From contig NW_015622541.1 of assembly GCF_000835495.1 (NCBI RefSeq), forward strand, positions 6,820,001 to 6,884,000: a stretch of 64,000 nt of DNA, given 5' to 3'. Within the stretch, counting starts at the first letter, position 1; the number at the start of each line of letters is the position of its first letter. This document shows, piece after piece, positions 1 to 10,647 of this stretch. The position numbers and the translations under genes are program-made. The notes under the pieces are model-generated. The model had not been told where the DNA came from. It saw nothing but the letters and a program-made list of their open reading frames with translations, and did no database searches. Origin of the DNA: Cladophialophora immunda (Eukaryota; Ascomycota; Eurotiomycetes; Chaetothyriales; Herpotrichiellaceae).

Positions 1-265
1 AGTTTTTGCTCTAATCGTGCGGTCTTGTTCACAGCACGTCTTTTGGGATTTCGACGTCGAATCGACTCTATTGGACGACACTGCTTGTTTAATCGATAGC
101 ACCTAACGAACGTTAGTCGTGACAACAAATTCAAAAAGTTGCTCACCTGTCACAAGCGCCACCAACCGGGCGAATGATACATTTGCATTTTGACTGAGCG
201 CAGCTTGTGCAAGCTTGACCATACGGCGCTGGAGTGCCGAGAGATGGCGATGAATGCTGGTCCAT
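1..265 (-). CDS. Zn(2)Cys(6) transcription factor, N-terminal part (cut by window edge)
   Basis: Only the first about 73 residues are in the window. The start codon is the ATG at 265-263. Exon 1 ends at 147, a 44-bp intron (146-103, GTGAGC...TTAG) follows, and exon 2 runs off the left edge with its frame open. Joining the exons completes a Zn(II)2Cys6 binuclear cluster (CTSC, KCKC, then C-x8-C-x2-C-x6-C), with the intron falling inside the cluster. After the last cysteine comes a basic stretch rich in Arg and Lys (linker), as in GAL4-type DNA-binding domains. The family acts in the nucleus as pathway-specific regulators. The gene is divergent from the EthD-like gene at 1519, which makes regulation of that gene and the SDR at 2779 plausible, though this is inference. 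The C-terminal regulatory domain is not visible. Confidence 0.8.
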
Positions 266-1518
266 GTTCAACGGTCAGAACATGGTAAATCTGAATCCGT
301 TCTGACTCTTCAGAGCCAACACACGCCCGTATCCAAGGGGGGTCTCAACAACCTCGGCGATGGCCTTTAGAAGTCATGCATATAGCTGGAAGTCTTCCTC
401 AATACCACAATCACGCCGCCAACATCGAGTAAGAAGCGTGGAGCGATGTTTAGTGCTATCACCCAAAGCTTTGTCGAGGAGATGATTTGTCAGAAGGTAA
501 TAGTCGGGGCCGAATCGGGTATGTGAGATCCCGGTCATGTGCACAACTCGGCCTGAGCCTATACCCTTCAAGTCTTTGCTAGCCAGAGAGCAGCACGGCC
601 TTAGAGATTATGGCGCCAGGAGATGGAGATGAGGACTTATCACTACGGGCGAGCAAAGAGACAATCCTGGCCACTCACGGTGCTAGAACGCTGCCCTAGA
701 CGACGCTGGTACCGTCACAAGCCGTCCCAAGTAGCTGCCAAGCAGCTTCGGCTTGTTTGCGGATCGTTACCGCGGGCCACTTTGGTGCATCGCGAGCGCT
801 ACCAGACCAGCGCCGCGGCGCTGTGTGCACGAACAACGGAGCCTACCTATGTCGGATGTCTATAGAGTGTGAGAGAAATGGCCTGGCCGTCCACCATGGT
901 GATTCTGTCATCGAAAGCTTGACATATCGCTCCATTCGAGGCGCCCGGATGGCAGACTGCCAAAAGGTCACTGTCTATCTTGTCTGCCTATGTGTCAACA
1001 AATTGACGATCGCTAGGAATGAATCCATACCAGGGGTTCTTGTCAAGAAAACCTGAATCCGTTTCCCTGAAACCGCAGTCACAGGTCTGTTCGCCTCCTA
1101 GCCGTACACTGACCTAGAATTCGTTGACACATCCTTCGTCTCGGCGCTTGAATCTGACATCGAGATAATCACGCCGCTCCGAACTGACTCAAGGCCATTC
1201 TTGTCAAGACCCATCAGCAGCTGTGTCGAGAAAGGAAGCTAGGGGTCATCAAATCGCTTGCTCGTCCAGACCATTCGTCGTGGCATCTGCGGGGAATGCA
1301 TCCTTGAAAGAAAGGGGTTCTAGTAAATGCCTAGTTAGTTCTCAGTGAGAGAGAGATAAATAATCTGAGTCCGCATATCGTAATGTCATCGTTTCTGCGA
1401 GTGGGATGTCGAAAAGCCCAACTTCCACCGCCTCCATTCCAACACCTCGAGTCACGCCGCGCGGAAAATACACTATCGAACTTGAGACTTTGTTTACCCA
1501 GCACATTCGGGTGTCATC
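266..1518. other. intergenic, divergent promoter region
   Basis: About 1.25 kb between the edge Zn(2)Cys(6) gene and the EthD-like gene. I see only short open frames without recognisable domains. A 65-codon frame on the - strand (571-374) has reasonable composition but matches no family I know. Presumably it holds both promoters. Confidence 0.5.
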
Positions 1519-1875
1519 ATGTCTTCAGCAGCAGTCAAATGGATCTGCCTGGTGAAACGGAAGCCCGGCCTGTCCAAAGCTGAATTCAAAGATTACTACG
1601 AGAACAACCACGTACCGATGGTCAACGGTCTCATTCCTCACGTGGAGCGATATATTCGCAACTATACGGTCGGCGAGGGATCAACCTTCAGTCCTGCATG
1701 GGACTGCATCACAGAATTCTGGTTTACGACCGAGCAAGACTGGACAAATTTCAATCAATGCCTCTCAGAACCCAATATCTCAAAGAAGGTTGCGGCGGAT
1801 GAAGAAAAATTCGTGGATCGTAGTGCGACACAGGCTACCCTGGTCAAGGAGCTTGGGGGTCTTGTTAAGGGATGA
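1519..1875 (+). CDS. EthD-like dimeric alpha/beta-barrel protein
   Basis: A single exon of 118 codons. The N-terminal half has the EthD/ferredoxin-like pattern: a beta strand (VKWICLVKRK), then GLSKAEFKDYYENNHVP, the conserved 'F..YW...H.P' type motif, followed by a region with Arg-Tyr-Ile (RYIRNY). The length of about 110-120 aa fits the family. EthD-like proteins are small homodimers that occur beside enzymes breaking down or tailoring aromatic compounds; some are decarboxylases or dehydratases in fungal polyketide pathways. The substrate cannot be read from the sequence. The gene lies 0.9 kb upstream of an SDR on the same strand and divergent from a Zn(2)Cys(6) regulator. This grouping suggests a small metabolic locus, which is inference. 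Confidence 0.8.
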   Translation: MSSAAVKWICLVKRKPGLSKAEFKDYYENNHVPMVNGLIPHVERYIRNYTVGEGSTFSPAWDCITEFWFTTEQDWTNFNQCLSEPNISKKVAADEEKFVDRSATQATLVKELGGLVKG

Positions 1876-2778
1876 GGATCTAATTGTTCTCGCAGTCTTC
1901 TTCCACAAGGGACATAAACTTCTGGCGATGCGAGCTGCGGAAATGCCGTGTTACGTACGCCCACAGCACAGCCTAGATAGCTCAAAATCAGAAACCAACA
2001 CACCCGCATTTTGGATGTGGTTGACAACAGAGGGCAGCATTGGCAGTGAGCTTTTACTACGATCTCCCACGACACTTGCGATCTTTTTATCAAGGGTCAA
2101 TGGAGAAACTCCTGACATGTTTACAATATTCTAGATGGTAGTTGACTTGGTATCCTCAAAGGCAACACAGTTGTGACCTCATGACACGTTGCAGACTTGC
2201 TAAGTACCAGCGGACACCGCACATTGAGAGTCAGGCCGGCACAGTTTCTGCAAAGCCAACTTATAAGCCGAGATGCATTTCACCACTTTCCTCCACACGT
2301 CACGTTTACTGTTCGGCGTTTGAATTCTAATCGACTCGTCTCGATGATACCACTCTTCCTGTATATCATGATCACTGACATTGTGAAGTCCGAGTCAGAT
2401 CTGGAAACGAGCCTCTTGACCACATGACTGCTGGAGGATAGAGTCATGAATCTCTTGGTCATACATAGGAGATAGTCAAGGGTTTCTCAGCGCCCCTGAT
2501 CGACGAGGGGTTAGTTCCAATGAGGTTACTTAGGCCCTCCCGGGCAGTCTCACGTTTAGTTGACAGCGAAAAGCCACAGTCAGGTCGAAGAGTAAATTAC
2601 AAGTGAGGTTGTAGGCGAAATGGACAACTCAAATTATAAAGAGAGAGTTTGAACAGGGAAGAGGTTTTCAAAATCAGCTCGCAATCTGGCACGAAAGTGA
2701 CCTCTATTTTTGTTTAGTAATTCTTGACCTTCTTTTCGGGCCGCGAAAGGTTTCACGACACTTGGGAAATCTGTAATC
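1876..2778. other. intergenic, promoter of the SDR gene
   Basis: About 0.9 kb with no supported gene. A TATAAA lies at 2635-2640, about 140 bp upstream of the SDR start codon, and could be its TATA element. Other open frames here are short and featureless. Confidence 0.45.
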
Positions 2779-3826
2779 ATGCCTATGCCATCATTTACCA
2801 AGAAATACTACCACGCCCCGTACCGGGCGATCGATCCCCAGAAAGCCGAATTCTCAGCAAAACACAAAGTCGTTGTTATCACAGGAGGTGGTTCCGGCAT
2901 TGGGCGAGCGACCGCTCTCGCTTTTGCCAAAGCGGGCGCCAAAGTCGTGGCCGTTCTTGGGCGTCGTGTGGGACCTCTAAATGAGACAAAAGCTCTCGTC
3001 GACCGGCTGGGAAAAGAGACGACCGTTGCCGTATATCAGGCCGACATTCAAGACGAGAAGGCCGTGGCTGACTGTTTCACCGACGTCGAGACCAAGTATG
3101 GTCCGATCGACGTATGTTCCAACGCCGCGGCGTACCTCTCCGACAAAGGAACGATCAAGGACAGCAGTCTGGCCGACTTCTGGGCCGCCTTTGACATCGG
3201 GGTCAAGGGCGCATTCATTGTTACTCAACAGTTTCTCCGCCACTGCGCCCCTTGTGGTTCCGTCTTTATCAGCGTTAACTCCCTGATCTCACACCTCGCC
3301 GCGGTGCACGTCGAGTCGGCGCCGGTTAGCTACGCAGCGAGTAAGGCGGCGGTAGCCAAGTTAGCGGAATTCACGGCCAAGGAGAATCCACATGTTAGGT
3401 GTTATTCTCTCCAACCGGGCATCATTGAGACCGAGATGCAACAGAAGAGTATTGCCATGATGACCGAGGAAGCCCGTGCAGCTGCCCCGTTTTGGCCTTT
3501 TGACGACGGTCAGTAATCCCCGTCTGCCTTCTTCTTGTATGTCATCGAGCGCGCTTACAGACAGCTGACATGTACCCATATCACCCACAGTGTCTCTACC
3601 GGCCTGCTTCTCCGTGTGGCTGGCTTCACCGGAGGGTGCATGCATTCAATCGGGAAAATTTCTCTGGGCCAACTGGGACGTTGAAGAGCTCGTACAGCGC
3701 GCGACCGAGATTAACTCGGATCCCTTCTCGCTCATCATGACCATCCCGGGCTGGCCGTGGGATTTGCCGAAGGAGGAAGTGATGCCTGATTATGAAGCCG
3801 CTGGGAGGATGGCGAGGGAACCTTGA
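2779..3826 (+). CDS. short-chain dehydrogenase/reductase (classical SDR)
   Basis: Two exons: 2779-3508 and 3591-3826, with an 82-bp intron (GTCAGT...CACAG), giving about 321 aa. The Rossmann cofactor motif TGGGSGIG is at residues 35-42. An NAA variant of the NNAG motif follows. The active site shows Ser about 168-171 and the Y-x-x-x-K motif (SYAASK) at about 185-189, so it should be a catalytically active NAD(P)H-dependent oxidoreductase. The first 30 residues are an extension before the first strand. The C-terminal part after the intron (LWANWDVEELV...) resembles the tail of fungal SDRs annotated as NADP-binding or versicolorin-reductase-like proteins. The substrate is unknown. It follows the EthD-like gene in the same direction and converges on a sugar transporter. 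Confidence 0.88.
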
Positions 3827-4128
3827 GAAGGTCAGAATCTTGCATAATACTCTATGGTCATTTTAAACCGGCGAGCCGACTACAGTTCGCCAATCTGGGT
3901 CTCGGGATATACTCCAATTGTAGCAACAAATGCCTCCTTTCCTAGGGACGAGTCAATACCGAACACGGACGGCCACTCCAGATGGTCTCCTTACTTTTTA
4001 AATTTCCATTCCTTCGCTTTGATAATCATTTATCGCCAGCAAATGTCAAATGGGCACCGGGTGGAAGTTCTTACATACACAAAACATTTTCGGCCCAGGA
4101 TTTGGACGAACGACCCAAACTATACTAT
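3827..4128. other. intergenic, convergent 3' region
   Basis: About 300 bp between the stop codons of the SDR and the sugar transporter; it presumably holds both 3' UTRs. Nothing else seen. Confidence 0.5.
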
Positions 4129-5788
4129 CTAGGCATCCTCTCTCACTATAGTATCGTGCTTTTCATCACCTCCTTCGCAGTGCTCCAAGCTAGTACGGTT
4201 TATATCCCTTTCAAGCACAACTCGCTTGCCAGCTTCTTCGATCGTCTCGGCAACAGTGTCACCAAAAATACCCTCGATGTCTTCCAGGGTCTTGTTCTTG
4301 GTCTCAGGGTAGATGAAGTAGACGATGATAATATAGATGACGTCAATGATGAGGAAGATGAGGAAGAATTTCCAAGCGATTGTGTCCAGGGCGAGAGGAG
4401 TGATGTACACAAGAAGGATGTTCATGCCGCTGAACACAAAGATCCCGCATGCGTTGCCGGCAGCTCGAATATTCGTGGGCATAACCTGAACAGGGTTTCT
4501 TCCATTAGAAACATTATAAATTTCTGGGGGTCCAAGGAGGGATTGCCTCCTGCACCGACAACGTACCTCTCCGGCATATACAGGACCAAATGTGTTCATG
4601 ACAGCGGAATAGCCATAGTCGGTCAAGAAAATACCAAAAACTATACCTTTGCCTAATGCCAGGTTCGTGTTGTTGCTAGCTTGAAAGGCGGCCCATAAGC
4701 CAACAATAATGCAGCCGGCGGGAATCATGATGCCGTATGACAGGAACAGCGACTTTCGCCGGCCGATTTTGTCGAAGAGAAAACCAAGTGACAATACCGC
4801 AAATGTTGAGACCGTGCCCCAGATACCAGTAAAGACGAGAGACAAGACAGGAGTAAAGCCAATGCTCTGATAGATAAAGACCTGATAGTTGGACAGAGGG
4901 ATAATTCCTGTGCTCTGCATGGCAAAGAAGTAGAGGACGACGAGTCCAACACGGCGGATATAAGATCTCCGGGAGAAAATGTGCCTGACGCCGAGCTTTG
5001 CGAACTTGTCCTGCTCGATTTGTGCCCTGATCTGGTGAAACTCAGCGAAGTAGAAATTGTCGTCCTCGTTGCTGCTGTGTAAGCGCTTCAAAACGACCAG
5101 AGCTTCGTCGTAGCGGCCTTTGAGCGCGAGCCATCGCGGCGAGAATGGCATCCAGTACGATCCGATCAGCATCAACACACAGGGAACAAATTGGAGCCCG
5201 AAAAGAGTGCGCCACGAAGAGTTGCCTTTGATGAAGTAAAAGGCCAAGCCGAACCACTCGCTGACCATGTAAGAGGCCGAGACATTCAAGGCAAACCAAG
5301 CGCCGATTCGGCCTCGAAGATGCGGAGGCGCCATCTCAGCAGCATAGACCGGGCACAGCGCGAAGACAATTCCGGAACCTATGCCACCGAGAGCACGGCC
5401 GGCAAGAAGCATCCCATAGTTGACTGCTCCGGTCTGTAAGACGATGCCGACAATGGAGACGCAACAGGCGATCTGGACTGTTCGCAGGCGTCCCAATTTG
5501 TTGGGAAAGTACCAATTGAGAAGTGTGCCTGGGAGACCATCATTGTTAACCCCTATGACATCTAAGGGCTAAAGTGGGAACTGCTCGTGACTTACCGACA
5601 GCGCAAGCAGCATAATAGGCAGCATTGACGCCGCCGATACGGCTGTTGTCTAAGTTGAAATAGCTGAGGAAACTCTCGTAGGCAAGAACCGATGCCATCA
5701 TCCCAGAGTCATAACCGTAGAAGGAGGCCCCGAAGCAAATGTAGGCTAGGCATAGGACTTGGTAAGAGTTCATCCCTAGGATTGCCAT
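4129..5788 (-). CDS. MFS sugar transporter (hexose/STL-type)
   Basis: Three exons on the - strand: 5788-5596, 5528-4567 and 4485-4129, with introns of 67 and 81 bp. The 81-bp intron is in frame, so unspliced reading hides it; removing it restores the family motif YAGEVMPTNIRAAG. The product is about 503 aa with roughly 12 membrane helices. Sugar-porter signatures are GYDSGMM in helix 1, a GRALGGIGSG motif after helix 4, a PFSPRW variant of PESPR in the central loop, and PETKNKTLEDI near the C-terminus. It should import a monosaccharide or polyol at the plasma membrane by proton symport; the substrate is not determinable. I start at 5788 (MAILGMNSYQ) because it gives a normal short N-terminus; an in-frame ATG lies upstream. 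A TATAAA on the - strand at 5914-5909 lies about 120 bp upstream of that ATG. Confidence 0.88.
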
Positions 5789-6592
5789 GATGGTGGTGGG
5801 CAGTCTTTTTTCTCGTTTCTGCAGGTCTATATTCGTTCCGCATGGCCTCGTATAAGGTGAGCACGGAACAGATGAATTCTTTTCAACGTAGATGTGCATG
5901 CCTGGGCCTTTATACAAGAGGGAGTAGCTGCGGTCGTTGGACTCGCAAAGGAGGCTCGTCTGCCCAATCGCAGTCCAAGATGGGAACCCCACGTTTCCTT
6001 GTGGGCCCGGGGTCCCCGCTATCCACCCCCTAACCCTCGTCTAATGCTCGATTAGCCAGGAAATGGACTATTTCTATTGGCTTGACGCGGACTTTTCTTC
6101 TTTGAGTCAGTTTCCTTTGACGCAAGCCGTCCATTGGGCCGTCACGTGATTTTCGGGGTCAACGATTTCTGACTCAAGGACGCCTCTGGCCCGGCGGCGT
6201 TATCACTCGATTGCAGAACCATTCCAGCGTGGCGCGATGGATGGGTTCAAGCTTTCCGAGTCGACGCCATCCTTCGATCCTGGTGGCGCACTCCCCAGCC
6301 TCCCACCCCGACTCTTTCCCATGGGCAAGGGTGAGGACGGGTCGTCGTACCCCGCACACGGTCACAAACTACCGAGAATCCCCAGAGCTCATGTGGTTGC
6401 ACAACCTCTTGCTATCAATTCTAGGCCAGCTAACGCATTTTCAATCAATCGCAAAGGTTTGGCCATTCTGATCAAAGCAATCAACCGAATATCGGAAGTT
6501 GGCCACTCAAACTACGCCGTAGCATAGCATTCAAAGCGACCCGAAGGGCACGTAATCTATCCTTGCACATTCAACATTTTAACCAGCCCATC
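5789..6592. other. divergent promoter between sugar transporter and bZIP gene
   Basis: About 800 bp shared by two divergently transcribed genes. It contains a perfect CACGTG at 6143-6148 and a CCAAT-type pentamer (ATTGG) next to it at about 6133. Open frames across 6174-6530 overlap on both strands and look spurious. Confidence 0.45.
6143..6148. promoter_or_regulatory. E-box palindrome CACGTG
   Basis: A perfect CACGTG core in the divergent promoter. It is the binding core for bHLH factors and for some bZIP factors. It is a six-base match and may be chance, but its place about midway between two start codons is suggestive. Confidence 0.3.
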
Positions 6593-8217
6593 ATGACCGA
6601 CAAAATCAAGGGAAGAGTCGACGAATCACGGAATCATCGCTCGACGCTCGAGAAGACTCATGCTCAAAGAAAACGAGAGCTCGATCGAGTTGCGCAACGA
6701 GCCAGCCGCGAGCGGACCAAGAATCGCATCCGCTTTCTGGAAGAAAAGCTAGCGGCGCTCGAAGCAGAAGACAGAGACTCACGGATCTGTGACTTGATGA
6801 AGGTGATCAAAGATCTCCGTGAGGAGAACGGGCGTTTGGCTTCAAGGCTGTCCAAAATCAAAGTTTGGGCAGATGTTGACACTCAGTTAAGTGAGGGTAA
6901 TGGTTCCTTTCCTGATCACCTTGACTTCCTAAAGAAATGACTCTGACGTACCTACAGAAAGCCCAACAGGCAATACACAGCTGCCGGCACCGCTGACTCC
7001 TTCCCGAGTCTTGACGCCCGACTCCGAGGACGCCACCGGCGATGCTCCATTGGAGCTGGTGGACGGTCATGAAGTCAAGGCGGCAGGCTATTCTCAGCAA
7101 GTATTCCAGGATCTGGGTTCGAACGAGCCTGATGATCCATTCCCAACCACGATTGATTTCAATCTCGAGAATGAGACACAGGAATTGAAAGACCTGGCTT
7201 GGGCTTTTTTATCTGGTCCGTCTAGCAAGCCAGCGGTCGAAGCGGTGGCTCAAGCTTCGCCGTTTGACTCTTCAGAAACATTATGTGGACTCTCCAACTT
7301 CATCCCATCATCCATCGTCTGGGCTCCAACACCTGCCACTCCGATGATGTTTCCCTATTCGGAGCTCCCTGCCGAGGCGAAGTGGTCCTTCGGAAATGAA
7401 GCTTACACATATGCGATACGATCAACCCGACAGATGGGATTCGATTGCAGTCTAACCGAGCTACAATCTCCCCTCAGGGCCATTCTCTCCGGCTGGGAAG
7501 TCGTGGATGAACGGCAGCGGTCGCATCCGTTATGGATGGCGCTCAGACATGTCGACGAGCTGATATTGCCCAACTGGTCCATTGCACAGAAGATTGCGTA
7601 CATGCTCATTGCGTACCGCTTGCTTTTGGTACGTTGGCTCTTTAGCCTTCCCAGAACGTTGGCCAGCGCCATCATGGAAAAAAGCCAACTAATACGAAAC
7701 TAGTATCGAATAAATCCCACGAAGGAGAATCTGGATAGAGTTCCGCCGTTCCTTCGTCCACGGTATCTCCTCTTACGGTCGGCCTGGATTTGAAATTGGT
7801 ATTAACTTTTTCTAGGCCGTCACAAGAGCGGATTGAGCATCCCATTGTGATTGACTTTTTTATATGGTAAGAAGTCTTCCAGGACTTTCTGATCTCTTGA
7901 ACGCGGTCTAACTTGAAGGCTACAGGCCTGGACTGCGTGATCGCTTGGTCTTCAATCATGATAGATATTCCCGAACAGGCCACTTCTCTGCAGCTTACTG
8001 CTCCTACGTCCGCTTTTGCTGGCCCTTCCCGGACAATTATATCTTGGCCCGCGACACGTCCAACAATTACAAAGTCTCCCAACTCTTTGAGAAATATGCC
8101 TATGACGTGAATAACTGGACTGTGGACGAGCGGTTTTTTACAAGCTTGCCAGAACTGCGGGTTGACGTGCCGTGTTCGACCGAAACTTGGTCGGGAAATC
8201 TATTGGGTGCTCGATGA
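6593..8217 (+). CDS. bZIP transcription factor with DUF3425 domain
   Basis: Five exons: 6593-6890, 6958-7628, 7704-7762, 7816-7866 and 7926-8217, with introns of 53-75 bp, giving about 456 aa. Residues about 20-80 form a basic region (KRELDRVAQRASRERTKNRI) followed by a leucine-zipper-like helix. The C-terminal half is the DUF3425 domain: the helical segment IAYMLIAYRLLL, then RVPPFLRPR, then EHPIVIDF...WPGLRDRL with the conserved HP-x-ID and W-P-x-LRD elements. These DUF3425 elements only appear in one frame after the three small introns are removed. It is a nuclear DNA-binding regulator; the targets are unknown. The position usually occupied by the invariant Asn of the basic region is Asp (ELDRVAQR). 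It is divergent from the sugar transporter. Confidence 0.87.
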
Positions 8218-8547
8218 ACACCTTTATTCCCAGATAGGATCCGTTTTAGCGGGTGACAGTTGGTGCTGCCAACGATCGAGAACTCTTGTCTGCATTTCTG
8301 GTGAGAGCACACTTGGACACTCTCAATGCTCGCACCACAAACGGTGCTGAGCGGTAGGGTTTGTAGAGGCAAAAGACTCAACGCCATCAAGAGGGGCTTG
8401 ACAGCTGCACCTCGCATCCCAGCTCGAGCCACGTTACTGTAGGCGGCACGTGCTAAGTAGCATCCCGAAAAGCCGCCACCTCGACTGCGGCGAGGCGACT
8501 AACTCAGAGGTCAATGATAAGGCGCCATCATCCTCCCCCAACTGACT
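8218..8547. other. intergenic, nothing seen
   Basis: About 330 bp between the bZIP stop codon and the SDR relic. Short frames only. Confidence 0.4.
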
Positions 8548-8823
8548 ATGCCCGACCACACAGACAAGTTCTTTGCTCACCTGTGGAAGAAGCAGCACTC
8601 AATCCAAGCGATCACAGCCCACCACCTGCGACTCAAGCCGGACAATTGTCGCGTTGTCAAGGGCAAGACCGACGAGCTGGTCAAAACACAGAGCAATTTC
8701 ACCCTAGCGGGAAGGCTGCACTAGCTGGAGGAGGTTGCCAATGCGATTCTCCTCTTGGCTAGCAGCGAGGACATTGAATCAATGCAGAATATACGCATCA
8801 ATGGTGGGATGACGGCTGCGTAG
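8548..8823 (+). pseudogene. decayed SDR fragment (C-terminal part)
   Basis: One reading frame of 92 codons ends in TAG at 8821 and is broken by one internal TAG at 8722-8724. The downstream half reads like the C-terminus of a short-chain dehydrogenase: a GR-x-H element, then LEEVANAILLLASSED, then QNIRINGG, equivalent to the usual PEEVA...LFLASDEAS..TGQ...DGG tail. The upstream half (KPDN-x-RVV) weakly resembles the segment before the substrate loop. The Rossmann half, the Ser and the YxxxK are absent, so this is a relic rather than a gene. The family call rests on the C-terminal motif only. Confidence 0.5.
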
Positions 8824-9560
8824 ATAGGTGACGAGGCCACACGCATTCCTTTTCTTCCCGGTTAAGATTTGCCGCTGAGTATATTGGTATATGATATACT
8901 TGGAAGACTCTACCGCCACAGGCAGCTGGAAGACCGACCAACCGAAAAAAGGATCTACATGGGACGATGATATGACCTCACTCGTGGATGAGGTGATGAG
9001 AATCGTTCGGAATCTACATGTTTATTCCCCAGAATCCAACTTAGAGTACGTCAGTGGACAGCCCAATCACTCAAAAATAGGTCCATCAACGGTTTCAACC
9101 ACGAATTCGAAGTCCAAATCTTCTAAATGACACGGGCATCAATGGTGTGGTAGACGACATTCCCAGTTACAGAAAGTGTGGCTCATGTCAAGCTCCCTAG
9201 GCGTTTCTCGGTGGACCGGCGCGCCCTCTTTCGCTGGGGCCGACGCCTTGCAGGAAACCCCTGGTACCATGTCATTGGAATCAACCTTGGCTCAGCCTCG
9301 CCTAAAGCCCGCTCAGCCTCACCACCTGCAGCCCGCTCAGCCTCACCGACGAATGCCGAATGCCGGTATCAGGCAGAAACCATCCTCATTGACCCAACCT
9401 TTTTATCCTTTCAAATAAAAGCCATCATGATTTGCATGATGCAAGTGCTCTTTCCACGATCTTGGTGAGAATATTCCAATTTCCGACGTTCTGGGACTCG
9501 TCAACCTAAGCATTCCAACAAGACCTAGATCAGTCGGGGTACGGCTGAGCTTGACAAGCA
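8824..9560. other. intergenic with short tandem motif
   Basis: About 740 bp. A 79-codon frame at 8891-9130 and a 96-codon frame at 9178-9468 have no recognisable domain. Only the repeated GCTCAGCCTC motif, listed separately, stands out. Confidence 0.4.
9290..9347. repeat. three copies of GCTCAGCCTCRCC
   Basis: The 13-mer occurs at 9290-9302 (with G), 9311-9323 and 9335-9347 (with A), at periods of 21 and 24 bp. Both spacings are multiples of three, so a frame through it would repeat Ala/Arg-Ser-Ala-Ser-Pro. Confidence 0.7.
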
Positions 9561-10313
9561 ATGGCCCTGCTCCGCTGGCTTGACGACACCAAGAACCCAA
9601 CCCTCTGGATCATCGCCATCTATCCTCTCCTAATATTCCTCGTCGGCCTTCTCTGTCACTTCAAAATGATTCATTTGGTCCGGACCCTCCCACTTGTTCC
9701 GGAAGAACCTGCAGAGAAGGCGGAAGGAACCGGATGTTCCACGACTGAAGACACATCATTTAAAGAGTACGACGTGGAATCGGCGACTTCTGTGAATGAT
9801 ATCACGCAGAATCCCAACCTTTTGGCTGAAAGTGATCCTGCGGTCACGGGTCCGGAAACTCGAGAACCACCGCCTGGAGACGGGGATTCGATGCCCGCGA
9901 ACGTCGAGCACGAAACCGAAACAGTCTCTCGCCACAATCATTCCGAATTCATCAAAGGCGTTCTGCTGTACTGCCTCCAATTACTTCTGGCCCATCGCGT
10001 GGGAGTCCTGATCTCCAGACAAGCGCACGAGACTCGCCGCCTCACAGATATCCTGATAGGATTGCTCTCAATGTCGGCGGTCACCATCATGCTGCTGATA
10101 TCCCCGGCGTACCTGGGCAACGCCAGATTCCTGACCCTCCGAGGGTACCGAACAAGCGAAAAGCAGACATTCCTCAACGACCCGTCGGATCCCTGGGCGA
10201 GCTTCTACGCCGTCTGTATCCTTTCGTTGGTGGTGCCGTGGTTGCGGCTTCTTTTTGGCTTCTATGTATGGTGGAGCCTCGGAGAAAAGAGTGGTTGTCA
10301 ACACAGCAATTGA
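9561..10313 (+). CDS. hypothetical multi-pass membrane protein
   Basis: An open frame of 250 codons starting MALLRWLDD. Hydrophobic segments lie at about residues 14-34, 131-150, 168-185 and 213-240. Between the first and second is an acidic, Pro/Ser/Thr-rich hydrophilic loop of about 90 residues. I do not recognise the family. The end is uncertain: a 41-bp GT...AG segment (10267-10307) would, if spliced, carry the protein into an overlapping frame that stays open to a stop at 10633, adding about 108 residues. Forty-one bases is short for a fungal intron, so I give the unspliced stop. It converges on the Zn(2)Cys(6) gene ending at 10648. Confidence 0.5.
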   Translation: MALLRWLDDTKNPTLWIIAIYPLLIFLVGLLCHFKMIHLVRTLPLVPEEPAEKAEGTGCSTTEDTSFKEYDVESATSVNDITQNPNLLAESDPAVTGPETREPPPGDGDSMPANVEHETETVSRHNHSEFIKGVLLYCLQLLLAHRVGVLISRQAHETRRLTDILIGLLSMSAVTIMLLISPAYLGNARFLTLRGYRTSEKQTFLNDPSDPWASFYAVCILSLVVPWLRLLFGFYVWWSLGEKSGCQHSN

Positions 10314-10647
10314 GGATCAACGTGAAAAGAGACAAATTTGGTACCCAATCACCAGTCTTTGCCGCAGCAACATCGGAACCTCTCGAAACTCGAAGGGAAT
10401 ACTTCTTCGACAACATTGTGGTGGGAACATTGGGCATTAGAAGAAGTTCTTTGCAAGGCATTCGGAAAGCTAGGATTGTCCTTGGTGATAGGATCAACCG
10501 ATCGGCAAAGACACTTTATTCGCCAGAGGGATGGGTATGGGCTGGAATGGAGAGGGGGCATTACGATATCTTCCTCATAGGCGTCCGTGATTTCGGGGAT
10601 CTCTCCCAGGTCTTCGTGACAGGCATCTACTGAACTACCTGTCTCCC
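10314..10647. other. 3' region, possible extra exon of the preceding gene
   Basis: Holds an open + strand frame to 10633 that may be a second exon of the membrane protein at 9561. Otherwise it is the 3' gap before the convergent regulator gene. Confidence 0.35.

Noticed and set aside
374..571. 65-codon - strand frame near the left edge
   Set aside because: Reasonable composition, but I recognise no motif and no exon joins it. Could be a relic.
9178..9468. 96-codon frame covering the GCTCAGCCTC repeats
   Set aside because: The frame is kept open mainly by the 21/24-bp repeats and has no domain.
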